From positions 1-55,265 of the IMG/VR virus record IMGVR_UViG_3300037264_004101: 55,265 nucleotides of DNA; one strand, given 5' to 3'. The notes below the pieces were generated by a model, which was not told the origin of the DNA, ran no database searches, and saw nothing but the letters and a program-made list of their open reading frames with translations. The DNA is from a virus. The stretch's first letter is position 1. Each line of letters opens with the position of its first letter. Positions 1-8,361 of the stretch are shown piece after piece. Both the position numbers and the translations under genes were made by a program.

Positions 1-1390
1 ACTTCTTCGACACCGTCAGCAAGACAGTCAAGTCCGCCGTGAGATCGCGGATCGAACGCAACAGCTCGAAGCGTTGCAAGCTGCTGTTGAGGCTGGCGAT
101 ACGGCTTTGCTCCAACGACTCGGAGTCCTGGCTGCAGAGCTGAAGCAGGAGCGCGCTACTCGGACAGAGCAGACATCGAGCTTGCAAACCTCGATCGACG
201 AAGCAGGGAAGCTCTGCGCCAAGCGTGAAGGTCTTTCGGAAGCAGGCCTTGCAGCTCTCCGACGGGAGATTGCCGAGCGTGCTGCAGAGCTGGAAGCGCT
301 CAGAGTGGCCATGGGAACTGGCGACACCGCCTTGCTCCAACGACTGGGAGTCATGGCCGCAGAGGCCAAGCAGGAGCGCGCTACTCGTACAGAGCAGACC
401 TCGGCCTTGGTCAGCTTGGTCGACGAAGCAGGGAAGCTCACGTCCAAGCATCACGGGCTCGCGGAAGCAGGTCTTGCAGCTCTCCGACGGGAGATTGCCG
501 ACCAGACGCAGCAGCTCGAAGCGTTGCGAGCAGAACTTGACCGTTCTTCCAGGGACACAATCCATCAGCACGGCATTCTCGACCGCGCCCGCATAGCCGA
601 TGTTGTCGAGAACAACCAAAAGGCTGACGCGCTCATGGGGCGTGTTGTGCTCTCGGTGGCTCCTTCCGTCGTGTCTGTCAGTAGCGTTACGCTCAACGCC
701 GCCGGCGTAGGAGAGTATGTCACTCGCATAGGCGTGCATCTGGTCAACCCCCTAACGGGCGAGGTGCATCGCTGGATTCGAGGAGAGCGCCTTCGTGCTT
801 CGCTTGTGGCTACCGTGCCGGGCGGTGTGCCGGCCCCGACCATTAGCGACCCTGTAGAGTTGGAGGACGGCTCCAGCCTGTCGATTCTGACGTGGGGTAC
901 GGGAACGGGCACGTATGACCTCGGTGTTGTAGCTACCGGCACCATCACGTGCGTCGCTGCGGCAAACCTGCTCGACGGCGAAACCGTGACGATCAAGGAC
1001 TGCCATCAGAAAGAGGTCGTCTTCGAGTTCGACGATGATGGCGCGGTGACAGCAGGCAGGGTGCGCGTTCCTGTCGTTACAGGCGCCACCGCCAATGACG
1101 TCGCGCACGCCTTGGCTGTAGCCATTCGGACCTCGGGCATGCGACTTACGACTGACGTGACCGCAGCGGTGCTCACGCTCACGCAGCATTGTGTGGGAGA
1201 CATCGGCAACAATGCCATCGGGGAGACGGTCGCACACGTGGGCTTCGTTGTGGCAGGCTTCTCGGGAGGCAATGCCAACAAGATCGTTGTGACTTTCAAG
1301 GTCGAATCAGCGCTCGATGCCAACGACGACAGGCTGCCATTCGGCAACTTCACGCTTGTTCCTGTCACCCAGACCTTTGTGGTAGTCTGA
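1..1390 (+). CDS. Tail/fibre-like structural protein with coiled-coil repeats (5' partial)
   Basis: The reading frame is open to the left edge from base 2, so the true start lies outside the window; the TTG at 74 is only an internal codon. The N-terminal part is built from 75-residue repeats rich in Leu, Ala, Glu and Arg (for example REIADRTQQLEAL and TALLQRLGV) that look like a long helical coiled coil. The C-terminal half, from about base 690, is beta-rich and similar in style to phage fibre or baseplate-attached domains. Its place beside other tail-type genes suggests a virion fibre or shaft protein. The function is inferred from architecture only. Confidence 0.6.
   Translation, partial: LLRHRQQDSQVRREIADRTQQLEALQAAVEAGDTALLQRLGVLAAELKQERATRTEQTSSLQTSIDEAGKLCAKREGLSEAGLAALRREIAERAAELEALRVAMGTGDTALLQRLGVMAAEAKQERATRTEQTSALVSLVDEAGKLTSKHHGLAEAGLAALRREIADQTQQLEALRAELDRSSRDTIHQHGILDRARIADVVENNQKADALMGRVVLSVAPSVVSVSSVTLNAAGVGEYVTRIGVHLVNPLTGEVHRWIRGERLRASLVATVPGGVPAPTISDPVELEDGSSLSILTWGTGTGTYDLGVVATGTITCVAAANLLDGETVTIKDCHQKEVVFEFDDDGAVTAGRVRVPVVTGATANDVAHALAVAIRTSGMRLTTDVTAAVLTLTQHCVGDIGNNAIGETVAHVGFVVAGFSGGNANKIVVTFKVESALDANDDRLPFGNFTLVPVTQTFVVV
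41..529 (+). repeat. 225-nt in-frame tandem repeat encoding coiled coil
   Basis: The segment starting gagat(c/t)gccg at 41 recurs at 266 and 491, exactly 225 nt (75 codons) apart. Two full units and the start of a third lie in the window. More may lie to the left. Confidence 0.85.
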
Positions 1391-1480
1391 CAAACGCAGT
1401 CGTCCACCGAGCTGCGCTCGGTGTCCTTACAGCCCGCTATTCCCCAGCATTAGCTGCTTCCGCAGCGTAGGAGAAGTCAC

Positions 1481-2464
1481 GTGGCAAAGAAGAAAATCGT
1501 CATTCAGTTTGATGTTGCCCTCCAAGTCGGCACGCTCACACAGCAGAACCTCACGAGCGCAATTTCCACCTCGGGGCTTGATAGCAAGGTCAAGGTTCAT
1601 CCGCTGACGCTCCCTAAGACTCGCGAGGTCTACGGTGTCGAAGTCAAATACGAGGACACCGATCTGGATACCGCCGGTGAGCAGCAGCTCATGAGCGTGA
1701 TCATCTCGGTCACAGGAATCATTCTTCCTGTGGTTCCTGTACCTGAGCCCCTGTTTGTGGCCGCCGTGGTCGGCGCAGGAGAGCGTCTCACAGGACTGGG
1801 CAGTGCTGTCGGCATGTGGTTCGGCAAGATGGTGTTACGATCAACCGGGCGCCCTGGTCGGCTCCCCACCGATATCCACAACTACGCGGGGATGGATGGT
1901 GTCGGTCTCGAAGCCATGAACGAAGATATCCTCGCTGGCGGCAGCACACGAATAGCGGTGGGTCTGGCGGATGCCTTCCAAGTTTGGACGAATGCCAACC
2001 CTCCCGTGTTTTCAAGCATCTTGACGCACGGTGGCGATCGATCGACGATGCTCAATTCCGGTGCCCCGTTCACGGTTTTGACGCTGTACGCCGGCTGTAG
2101 ACATATAAACGATACTGTGGAAGGTCAGCTCCTCGTGAATAACCTCTCGGTCTTTCAGTCTCCTTTTCCGACCTTGCCACTGACCGCCCCCGACACCAAG
2201 ATCGTCTTCCCTGCCAACACCCTCGGTATTGCGCTGCCTTCTGGAGTCTTGCATCTGTCTCACGGACAGATCACGATCCATCGTCCGGCTGTGTTTGAAG
2301 CTGTGGGGGAGGAGAATTACGGAGTAGCGATGTTGCAGTGCTACGTGGGTGATGATTTGAAGCTCTACCTTCGTTCCGCGCGTAGTTTCAACGCCGCTGG
2401 AGAGTCGTTGAGTTCTCTAAATCCTCGCTCCTACGAGAGCGCGGTGCAAGCCGGCGCACTGTAG
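1481..2464 (+). CDS. Predicted virion structural protein, unknown role
   Basis: This 327-residue product starts at GTG 1481, with AGGAGAA about 6 nt upstream. The N-terminus is basic and beta-rich (MAKKKIVIQFDVALQVGT). A hydrophobic Pro/Val-rich segment lies near residues 78-100. No family was recognised and no catalytic motif is visible. It sits between a fibre-like gene and a beta-helix gene, so a tail or fibre-associated role is the best guess. Confidence 0.55.
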   Translation: MAKKKIVIQFDVALQVGTLTQQNLTSAISTSGLDSKVKVHPLTLPKTREVYGVEVKYEDTDLDTAGEQQLMSVIISVTGIILPVVPVPEPLFVAAVVGAGERLTGLGSAVGMWFGKMVLRSTGRPGRLPTDIHNYAGMDGVGLEAMNEDILAGGSTRIAVGLADAFQVWTNANPPVFSSILTHGGDRSTMLNSGAPFTVLTLYAGCRHINDTVEGQLLVNNLSVFQSPFPTLPLTAPDTKIVFPANTLGIALPSGVLHLSHGQITIHRPAVFEAVGEENYGVAMLQCYVGDDLKLYLRSARSFNAAGESLSSLNPRSYESAVQAGAL

Positions 2465-2542
2465 CGTTAACGAGAAAGGGGAGCTTGTGCTCCCCTTTCA
2501 TCTCTGGTCTAGTCGGGCTCCTCACGCAAGAGGAGCCCGACC

Positions 2543-4138
2543 ATGGCATCTTCGGAAGCTCTGCTTCGTTCGCTGCAGAAGTATGCACACGTCCCTTCCT
2601 CCGAGGTGGCGTTGATCGCCAGGGAGCTGGACGAGCAGCCTTTGGCAGGCTACCTGACGACCGGCGAAGCGTTGACGATTCCCGTTGATTACGTTGCGGG
2701 AACTTCGGTGGATCCTCCTGCAGGCACCGTGCTGGCCACGCAGCTTGACGTGACCCGGGCTCTAGCAGGCGCTCCCGCCTTCAAGCACCTGCAGCTCGTC
2801 TACAACGCCCTGCCTCGGGACGTGAATCATCCCGTGACGTTCAATCTTGCGGCAGGAATCCATCGGCCTCATCCCACGCTTCCAGCGGGCATCGCTTGTT
2901 GGCTGCTCAACACGAAGTTTGTGTTTCCGAACGGGAGCATCAACTTCAACGGCGCCCCCCCGTCCCTCTACACTCCCCGACCCACCGTGCCGACTGCGCA
3001 AGCGGTGACGGCTATCCAGGCCGCCAGTGGCGATCCCTACATCGACGTTGCCGGCACGCCTTGGGCGACGTTCAACCTCAAGGGCTCTTACGCCGTGCTC
3101 AACACAGGGCAAGCGGCGCTCATCCATGACCACACGGACAGCCGGCTGTTCGTGCTTGGCGCCATCAGCCCGGTGCCATCTTCGATCCTGTTCATCGGCA
3201 GACCGTCTACGGTGCTCCGCAACAGCGTCAACGACACCACGGCGTTCAAGATTTTCACTCTCCAGATTTCCAGCCTGGGCAGTGCGAATGCCGCAGCATT
3301 ATTGCTAGGCTCAATGAACTTCCAAGATGTGATGGTCGACCCCTTCGGTGCAGCCTCGAACGTCTGGAGCATGATCCTAGGTGCTCAACAGCTCACGCGC
3401 GTCGTCATGGATCAAGATTCGGTCATCGACAACGTGCCTGCAGGGACGCCAAACGGCAACGGTTGGGTGCTGATACCAGATTTTCTGAGTAGCACTCTAG
3501 GAGCGGCCTTCAACGACTGCTCTTTCATCAACCGCCAGACCAGCGGCGGCGCCGACCTGCTTATCAGCATCACTGGCGCCATGGCAGTGCAGCGCTGCTA
3601 CTTCGAGAACAGCGAAGATGCCGTGGTGTGCCGAGCGCCTGGGGCTCTGGTGTCCTTCCGCAATACCGTGTTCAATTCCGTGGGCCAGGCCGTCGGTGCC
3701 AATGCCGGCAGCTTGACCATGGAAGGCGCGATGCGCGTGGACTTCAACGACGCGGCTTCCTCCGGCAAGCAGAATGAGTTTCGCAACGGCAAGGCGAGCG
3801 TTCCTTGTGTCGTGCTTCGCAACGGTGCTCACACACGGACCGATGTGCAATATGCGCAATTCAAGGACAACGCCGCGCAGTGCGTGCTGGTGAAATCGGG
3901 GAGCGTTGCCGACGTGTCCGGATGCACGGCAGGGCAAGGCTTTAAGAACGTCTCCGGGAACGCGGACGTGGGTATCGAGGTCGCCGGCCCTGGAGCTGTC
4001 GTCAATCTGAATACGGGAACGGACGTGACCGGCACGGCAGGTGACGTCCGTCTTGCAGGCTTGGCTGTTGCTTACGCAGCCATTCCAGCAACCGGAGTCG
4101 GCGACTCTGCTTTGGCCAATGCGGCCAGGAGGGCGTGA
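2543..4138 (+). CDS. Tail-spike-like protein, probable parallel beta-helix
   Basis: The 531-residue product starts at ATG 2543, with AGAGGAG upstream. Residues from about 180 to 500 show the short irregular strand-turn pattern (Asn, Gly, Val and Ala ladders such as GALVSFRNTVFNSVGQAVG) typical of right-handed beta-helix phage spikes. No enzymatic residues were recognised. Its position next to fibre genes and upstream of the endolysin supports a receptor-binding or spike role. The fold call is by pattern only. Confidence 0.55.
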   Translation: MASSEALLRSLQKYAHVPSSEVALIARELDEQPLAGYLTTGEALTIPVDYVAGTSVDPPAGTVLATQLDVTRALAGAPAFKHLQLVYNALPRDVNHPVTFNLAAGIHRPHPTLPAGIACWLLNTKFVFPNGSINFNGAPPSLYTPRPTVPTAQAVTAIQAASGDPYIDVAGTPWATFNLKGSYAVLNTGQAALIHDHTDSRLFVLGAISPVPSSILFIGRPSTVLRNSVNDTTAFKIFTLQISSLGSANAAALLLGSMNFQDVMVDPFGAASNVWSMILGAQQLTRVVMDQDSVIDNVPAGTPNGNGWVLIPDFLSSTLGAAFNDCSFINRQTSGGADLLISITGAMAVQRCYFENSEDAVVCRAPGALVSFRNTVFNSVGQAVGANAGSLTMEGAMRVDFNDAASSGKQNEFRNGKASVPCVVLRNGAHTRTDVQYAQFKDNAAQCVLVKSGSVADVSGCTAGQGFKNVSGNADVGIEVAGPGAVVNLNTGTDVTGTAGDVRLAGLAVAYAAIPATGVGDSALANAARRA

Positions 4139-4389
4139 TGGATCTGGGCGAGTACCGAATCAAGTGTGTGAAGCAGGGTGGCGAGACCGTGCCGATCTAC
4201 GACTATGGGGCGCTGGAGGGCGAGGAGCTGGACCTGCTCGACCCCGAGCTTCCTGACACCCTTCGAGCCGCCGACTACCAGACAGCCTGCAATATGTGCG
4301 AGGATGTAGGCTTCCCGCTTGCGCAGCGAATCGCGGACGGCTCTTGGGTCTTGGTGCGAAAGCGGGCACCGCTACCGTCGATGGAGTAA
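4138..4389 (+). CDS. Small acidic protein, unknown function
   Basis: The 83-residue product starts at ATG 4138, which overlaps the previous stop as TGATG and has AGGAGG 6 nt upstream; a GTG one codon earlier is a weaker option. It is acidic, with two Cys, and has no recognised domain. It is translationally coupled to the spike-like gene, so it may act as a chaperone or accessory of that protein, but nothing in the sequence proves this. Confidence 0.6.
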   Translation: MDLGEYRIKCVKQGGETVPIYDYGALEGEELDLLDPELPDTLRAADYQTACNMCEDVGFPLAQRIADGSWVLVRKRAPLPSME

Positions 4390-4431
4390 CCCTGCTGTTC
4401 AGTCTTGACAGGCTTCGTGCTATCAGGGCAT

Positions 4432-5130
4432 ATGTCGCCACCATTCAACCCCAGCATCCCTCTCGTTCTGTCACCCAACCGATCGCCGAGAAAGCCTGGC
4501 CCCTGGTCCGGGACCGTGATTCACTTCACCGCCAGCCGGCCGGGGACAAGGGGAGACATTGCTTGGCTGTGCGACCCGCGCTCAAGCGCGAGCGCTCACT
4601 TCGTGGTGTCCAGGGAGGGAGCTATTGTGCAGCTCGTGTCGCTCGAGGACACGGCCTGGCATGCCGGCATCAGCGCGCTACCGCAGCTCACGGGTCAATC
4701 TATAAGGGGCTGCAATTCGCTGACGCTAGGAATTGAGCTAGACAATCTTGGGCCGCTCGTGCTCGATCCCGAAGGCGAGCCGGGGTTCTGGTTCGAGGAA
4801 GGCAACGCTCTCAAGCCCTACGAAGGCCTCCCGCCCGTCGAGGCGACGCTGGCATGGACCGAGGGGCCAAGGATTCACTGCTTCTGGGAGCCCTACGCAG
4901 AGCCGCAGCTTGAGGCCTTGGCCAAGCTCTTGGTCTGGCTGGCCGAGGTGGGGCATCGTGACGCGGTGCACAATCTGGTCGGGCACGAGGAGGTGGCGTT
5001 GCCGGCCGGACGGAAGCGCGACCCTGGGCCGCTGTTTCCGTGGGCGCGGTTCGCGCGCAGGCTGCCGCGCCGAACGAGCTCGCTACTGGTCCAGCACAGC
5101 CCAGACATCGAGGATGCTGTTGGCGGCTAG
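4432..5130 (+). CDS. N-acetylmuramoyl-L-alanine amidase (endolysin)
   Basis: Amidase_2 (AmpD / T7 lysozyme-like) enzymes cut the amide bond between N-acetylmuramate and the stem peptide to release progeny phage. The zinc-ligand pattern is visible: His in VIHFTAS near residue 31, His in LVGHEEV, and Asp in the C-terminal GRKRDPGPLFPW motif. The start ATG 4432 fits the family better than the upstream TTG 4405. No signal peptide or separate cell-wall-binding domain is seen, so a holin is needed for export. The 3' end overlaps the convergent gene on the other strand by 48 bp. Confidence 0.9.
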   Translation: MSPPFNPSIPLVLSPNRSPRKPGPWSGTVIHFTASRPGTRGDIAWLCDPRSSASAHFVVSREGAIVQLVSLEDTAWHAGISALPQLTGQSIRGCNSLTLGIELDNLGPLVLDPEGEPGFWFEEGNALKPYEGLPPVEATLAWTEGPRIHCFWEPYAEPQLEALAKLLVWLAEVGHRDAVHNLVGHEEVALPAGRKRDPGPLFPWARFARRLPRRTSSLLVQHSPDIEDAVGG

Positions 5131-5508
5131 GTTCCAGACCACCAAACTCCCCCCTGCCGGAATGGTCAGGCCTCGCTTGGCGCCGGACCAGAACTCGAAG
5201 ACGTGAGTGTCGACGGCCGCAGGCAGGCTCACGCGGCGCACGAAGCGCACGGGGGCGGTCGGAGGCGTGCCCCAAGCCACGGCTCCCGCTACGATGCCGC
5301 TGGCACCGTTCGCGTCTTCAAAAAGCACGGGCGCGGTAGGCGTGACGCCGATGGCGGCCGGGCGGCCGATGGCGAGTAGCGACGCCGTGGCCGTGACCAG
5401 GGACACGCCGATCTCGTAAATACGCGCGCCCTGGGTGCCGGCAATGATTTCCCAAGCTGCGGCGTTGATGGTTCCGGTGATGGTTCTTTGTGCAAGGCTA
5501 AGGCTCAT
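5083..5508 (-). CDS. Small beta-rich phage protein, probably structural
   Basis: This 141-residue, Ala/Val/Gly-rich protein has alternating strands and no charged catalytic cluster, and ends LDVWAVLDQ. Similar small proteins sit beside fibre and lysis genes in environmental phages, but I cannot name the family. The start ATG overlaps the upstream gene by 11 bp. It is the last gene of the leftward cluster and runs tail-to-tail into the amidase gene with an overlap. Confidence 0.6.
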   Translation of the reverse strand: MSLSLAQRTITGTINAAAWEIIAGTQGARIYEIGVSLVTATASLLAIGRPAAIGVTPTAPVLFEDANGASGIVAGAVAWGTPPTAPVRFVRRVSLPAAVDTHVFEFWSGAKRGLTIPAGGSLVVWNLAANSILDVWAVLDQ

Positions 5509-5743
5509 GCTGCACCCTACGCTTTCGGGGACAGGCCTTCAAGTATGCCTTGGCTTCACCATCGGCAGGCTCGAAGGTCTCTCGAAATTCCTCGTCGGAC
5601 CAGGTCGTGATGTCTCCGGCACGGTTCACCACGACCCAGAATCCCGTGTTCCCGATGAGCTTGCGCCCACCGACGATGGCGATACCGTTGTCGTCTATCT
5701 GGGTCGCCGAGACCTCGGCCGAGAGGAGTTTGAAGCGGTGCAT
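5498..5743 (-). CDS. PGDYG-like small protein
   Basis: The 81-residue product has the motif pattern GNTGFWVVVNRAGDITTWSDEEFRETFE. This resembles the small phage PGDYG-type domain, in which a Gly/Asp turn precedes a Trp-Ser and an EF segment. The function of that domain is not known to me. It is the upstream partner of the 5083-5508 gene, and both may be made from a promoter in the preceding structured gap. Confidence 0.6.
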   Translation of the reverse strand: MHRFKLLSAEVSATQIDDNGIAIVGGRKLIGNTGFWVVVNRAGDITTWSDEEFRETFEPADGEAKAYLKACPRKRRVQHEP

Positions 5744-5927
5744 GGTTGCGCACCTTACCCGGCCGAGTTAGTCTCGGCTATGGCCAATATTGGGGTGGTA
5801 GCTTCCTCCCCCAAACCTCCAGAGGCCATAGCCGCGCGGCCCGCGCCTCGGGATTGCGAGCGTCTTCGGGCGCCCAGCGCGGCACGTCAAAAGTCCGTGA
5901 TCGGGCAGGCTCTAGTGACCGTGTGGT
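5744..5927. other. 184-bp intergenic region with nested inverted repeats
   Basis: The gap holds an 11-bp perfect inverted repeat (5775-5785 with 5824-5834) enclosing a smaller TTGGGG/CCCCAA pair. A GCCGAG-TTAGT-CTCGGC hairpin at 5762-5778 shares bases with the large stem, so the two folds are mutually exclusive. No convincing gene is present. It may hold a promoter or a regulatory RNA leader for the two leftward genes that follow. Confidence 0.45.
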
Positions 5928-6140
5928 CTACCATCCAACGTCTTTGCTGATGCGAACGTGCTCGTGGTCGGCTAGGTCCGCGCGCTTGGTATTCATTACC
6001 TGCTTAAAATAGTCCCCGACGTCTCCCTGAAAAAGGGGGTCGCCGACAGGAGCGAAGCGCCAGCGCTGCAGGAGCTGACAATAGTCCATGCCGTCGATGA
6101 ACTGTTTGGTGTTTTCGTCAAGAAGAAGGTTTGCTGACAT
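5928..6140 (-). CDS. Small paralogous phage protein A
   Basis: This 70-residue protein starts at ATG 6140 with GGGAGGA 5 nt upstream; an in-frame GTG at 6158 lacks such a site. The pattern I(D)GMDYCQLLQRWRFAPVGDPLFQG is clearly related to the product of 6945-7148 (IDALSYEDLLVYWRFAPPG), including a shared C-terminal RISK motif. The function is unknown. The WRFAP motif and short length suggest a small binding or regulatory protein. Confidence 0.7.
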   Translation of the reverse strand: MSANLLLDENTKQFIDGMDYCQLLQRWRFAPVGDPLFQGDVGDYFKQVMNTKRADLADHEHVRISKDVGW

Positions 6141-6154
6141 GGCGTCCTCCCGTT

Positions 6155-6691
6155 TCACGTGAAACGCTTGAGCTGTTCGACAACGGGGCGTGCATCGTCA
6201 CCCCATGATTGGAGCTGTGCCAACGTCGGGGCCTTGCCGTCAACGATGAAGACATAGATGTCACGGACAAGCTCGAGCAGCTCCGGCGCGGCAGCAATGA
6301 GCGCTGCGTCAGCTCGGCGCGCGTGTGCTGACTCCTTATGAGTAGTCAGCTCACATACCGTGAAGCGGTTTTCATCCCTCACCACGATTGGCACGTCCGC
6401 GCTTTCGATAGGCGCCACGTGCCATCTCTCAGGTTCAGCCTTCGCAGGAGAAGGAGGTTGTTCAAAGAGAGCATTGAGGCGTGCTTCGAGTTCCTTGCCT
6501 TTCATCTTGTCGCTGTTGAAAGCCGCAAACGCCTCGTACAATTGGCGTTCGTGGTTCCCTGCAAAGGGAGGAGCTGACTCGACGGGTGTCGTGTACCGGC
6601 GCAACTCCAGTGCCCAAGCCCAAGCCGCGTAACTGTCTCTTTCCTGCACCGACTTGCGGAACTGCTCGAGCAGAACATCGGAATAGTTCAT
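6155..6691 (-). CDS. Conserved-type phage protein with ADAALIAAAPELLE motif
   Basis: The 178-residue product starts at ATG 6691. The segment HARRADAALIAAAPELLELVRD near residues 125-145 is a hallmark of many phage early hypothetical proteins (Ea22-like or similar accessory genes) whose role is not established. The N-terminal part is helical. The start codon abuts the stop of the upstream gene, which indicates coupled translation. Confidence 0.7.
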   Translation of the reverse strand: MNYSDVLLEQFRKSVQERDSYAAWAWALELRRYTTPVESAPPFAGNHERQLYEAFAAFNSDKMKGKELEARLNALFEQPPSPAKAEPERWHVAPIESADVPIVVRDENRFTVCELTTHKESAHARRADAALIAAAPELLELVRDIYVFIVDGKAPTLAQLQSWGDDARPVVEQLKRFT

Positions 6692-6945
6692 TAGGTCACA
6701 CTCACTTTCTTACTGATGCTAGCGGTCTCGCTGTCAGGCAAAGCATCGCTCTCCAGTATCGTACAGAGGATCGATATGACCATGCGCATTAGCATCCGGA
6801 TGTTGGCAGGGCATTGGCGCGCCGAAAGTTCTCTCTCACGTGAGGGGCCTTCTCTGATTTCTTGCGCGCGTATGCGCTGATATGCAGTTTCAATGAGCTT
6901 GTCCGTGCAGGCTTTCGCATCCTCGCCGATGTGGCAATGTTCCAT
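6691..6945 (-). CDS. Small helical protein with duplicated C-terminus
   Basis: The 84-residue product starts at ATG 6945 and overlaps the next upstream stop. The last eight residues, ISKKVSVT, are identical to the end of the 6945-7148 product, and the DNA around both stops is nearly the same. This points to local duplication or recombination. The rest of the protein is unrelated to its neighbour and has no recognised domain. Confidence 0.55.
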   Translation of the reverse strand: MEHCHIGEDAKACTDKLIETAYQRIRAQEIREGPSRERELSARQCPANIRMLMRMVISILCTILESDALPDSETASISKKVSVT

Positions 6946-7148
6946 CAGGTCACACTCACCTTCTTGCTGATTCGATGCGCTTCAACCGCACCCAGAGCGC
7001 GTCGCTTCTTGTCGAGCACCTTGCAGAAATAATAACCTGCCTTGCCCTGGCACCAAGCCGTTCCGGGCGGCGCGAAGCGCCAGTAGACAAGGAGGTCTTC
7101 GTAACTCAGGGCGTCGATTTGTTCTTTGGTGGCCTCGTCGAGTTTCAT
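6945..7148 (-). CDS. Small paralogous phage protein B
   Basis: The 67-residue product starts at ATG 7148, overlapping the upstream stop as ATGA; longer readings only shadow the upstream gene. It shares the IDxxxYxxLLxxWRFAP core, a YF(C/K)xVxxxKR segment and the RISK tail with the 5928-6140 product, so the two genes are paralogues about 1 kb apart. The function is unknown. Confidence 0.7.
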   Translation of the reverse strand: MKLDEATKEQIDALSYEDLLVYWRFAPPGTAWCQGKAGYYFCKVLDKKRRALGAVEAHRISKKVSVT

Positions 7149-7786
7149 GCTGACCCTCTGCGCGACGTGCGCACCGCTGCGACCTGGAACGCGCGCCAGC
7201 CGGGAATGGCAGGATCGGTACCGAGTGCCTTGGTGAACGCTTCGAGCTTGGCGACGTTGGGCATCAGATACTCTCGCGGGATGAGAGCGGCGTCCAAGAC
7301 CTCCCCCGTCCATTCGATCTTCGATGACGCCCCGGTGTCGGCAGCCACGTGCTGCTCGGCCTGCACATAGGCATCCATGGCCACCGAGGTCTGACCCTGC
7401 GTGAGCGCCGCCGCTGATGCCTTGAGCAGCCGGTCGCGCTCCTGCGCCTGCGCCACGTCATAGGCTCCGATCTTGGCCTTCAGAATCTCGGTGGCGCGTT
7501 TGAGAGCGGCTGTTACCGGCCTGAAAGTAGCGTCGATATCCGACGTGACCGCCTTGAGCGGCCCGACCCACGAGAGGCGCTTCTTGTCGATGATGTCATG
7601 GCGCTGCGCGACTTCGGCGAGAGCGTTGCTGGCGAACTCGCGCTCAGCCGACTGGGTGATTGTGACCTGCTCAAGGAAGGCGAGCACCTGTTCGGCTTCC
7701 CCTATGCTCGCCTGGATGAACTCGTCGACCTCCTTGCGAGGTGGAATCGTTGTCAGCTCCGTTACGACTTTCTTCTTTGGGGGCAT
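7145..7786 (-). CDS. Helical phage recombination-associated-type protein
   Basis: The 213-residue product starts at ATG 7786 with AGGAG upstream. It has a long helical middle (residues 60-145, rich in Lys, Ala and Glu) and a C-terminal IPREYLMPNVAKLEAFTKA..IPGWRAF pattern. That ending resembles the C-termini of phage proteins found next to Erf/RecT-type recombination genes (DUF1351-like), although no such annealing protein was recognised here. A role in DNA metabolism is likely but not proven. Confidence 0.6.
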   Translation of the reverse strand: MPPKKKVVTELTTIPPRKEVDEFIQASIGEAEQVLAFLEQVTITQSAEREFASNALAEVAQRHDIIDKKRLSWVGPLKAVTSDIDATFRPVTAALKRATEILKAKIGAYDVAQAQERDRLLKASAAALTQGQTSVAMDAYVQAEQHVAADTGASSKIEWTGEVLDAALIPREYLMPNVAKLEAFTKALGTDPAIPGWRAFQVAAVRTSRRGSA

Positions 7787-7808
7787 TCTTATCTCCTGGA
7801 TGTGAAGG

Positions 7809-7898
7809 TCATGCCGCTAAGCATTGTGGGCACAGCCCTAGAAACTGGGTGGGCGAGAAGCGCCCGTGCCAAGAACATGACGACAATTGCGTGCTCAC
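7809..7898 (-). CDS. Tiny zinc-ribbon-like protein (29 aa)
   Basis: A GTG start at 7898 overlaps the preceding stop as GTGA, the same coupling used through this operon. The peptide has the spacing CSWHG..(12)..CPQC, which is a plausible four-ligand zinc site and typical of very small phage zinc proteins. It fills an otherwise empty 108-bp gap. Its existence as a protein rests on overlap and motif only. Confidence 0.5.
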   Translation of the reverse strand: MSTQLSSCSWHGRFSPTQFLGLCPQCLAA

Positions 7899-8122
7899 GA
7901 CTTTCGAGAGAAGCCGCAGAGCCGGCAAGTATCCTGGTCTTCGTGCATGTACCAAGGATAGCAGCAGGCGCAGCGACCGAGAGCGACGCTGAACCCCTGA
8001 TAGTAACAATCAAAAAAACCTTCAGGTCGTGACACGTCGACGAACGCGACACCGACAGTGCCGTCTTCGGCGCCTGCCAAGTAGGCGCGCGCCATTCGAC
8101 GCACGTGCTCTGTCGCGCTCAT
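7895..8122 (-). CDS. Small Cys-rich protein, probable zinc binding
   Basis: The 75-residue product starts at ATG 8122, overlapping the upstream stop as ATGA. It contains CACC near residue 52 and CRLC near 66, spaced as in a zinc ribbon, and a central beta-rich part. It has no recognised family. It lies downstream of a helix-turn-helix gene in the same transcript. Confidence 0.65.
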   Translation of the reverse strand: MSATEHVRRMARAYLAGAEDGTVGVAFVDVSRPEGFFDCYYQGFSVALGRCACCYPWYMHEDQDTCRLCGFSRKS

Positions 8123-8361
8123 GGCAGGATCACGTATCTGCCGTTTGACTTGCCGCCCAGACGCGCAAGTACGCTGTCCTCCTGGAGCGCGTCAAACAGG
8201 AAGTGAACGGCCCGCCCTGTCACCCTCAGGTGCTTGGCGATCTCCTCGACGCTACGCGGTTTCTGTAGGTACAGCCGCATCTTCGCGAGTCGATGATGCC
8301 TGGCGATGGAACGCAGGTCGGGAAGCCCGGCTTTCGTGACCTTCGGCGCATTGATGACCAT
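8119..8361 (-). CDS. Small winged-helix/HTH DNA-binding protein
   Basis: The 80-residue product starts at ATG 8361 with GGAGG 4 nt upstream. Residues 30-65 (VEEIAKHLRVTGRAVHFLFDALQED) have the helix-turn-helix spacing of small winged-helix regulators. It is the first gene after a promoter at 8383-8411 that contains a palindrome, so autoregulation is likely. It probably controls this small leftward operon. Confidence 0.7.
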   Translation of the reverse strand: MVINAPKVTKAGLPDLRSIARHHRLAKMRLYLQKPRSVEEIAKHLRVTGRAVHFLFDALQEDSVLARLGGKSNGRYVILP

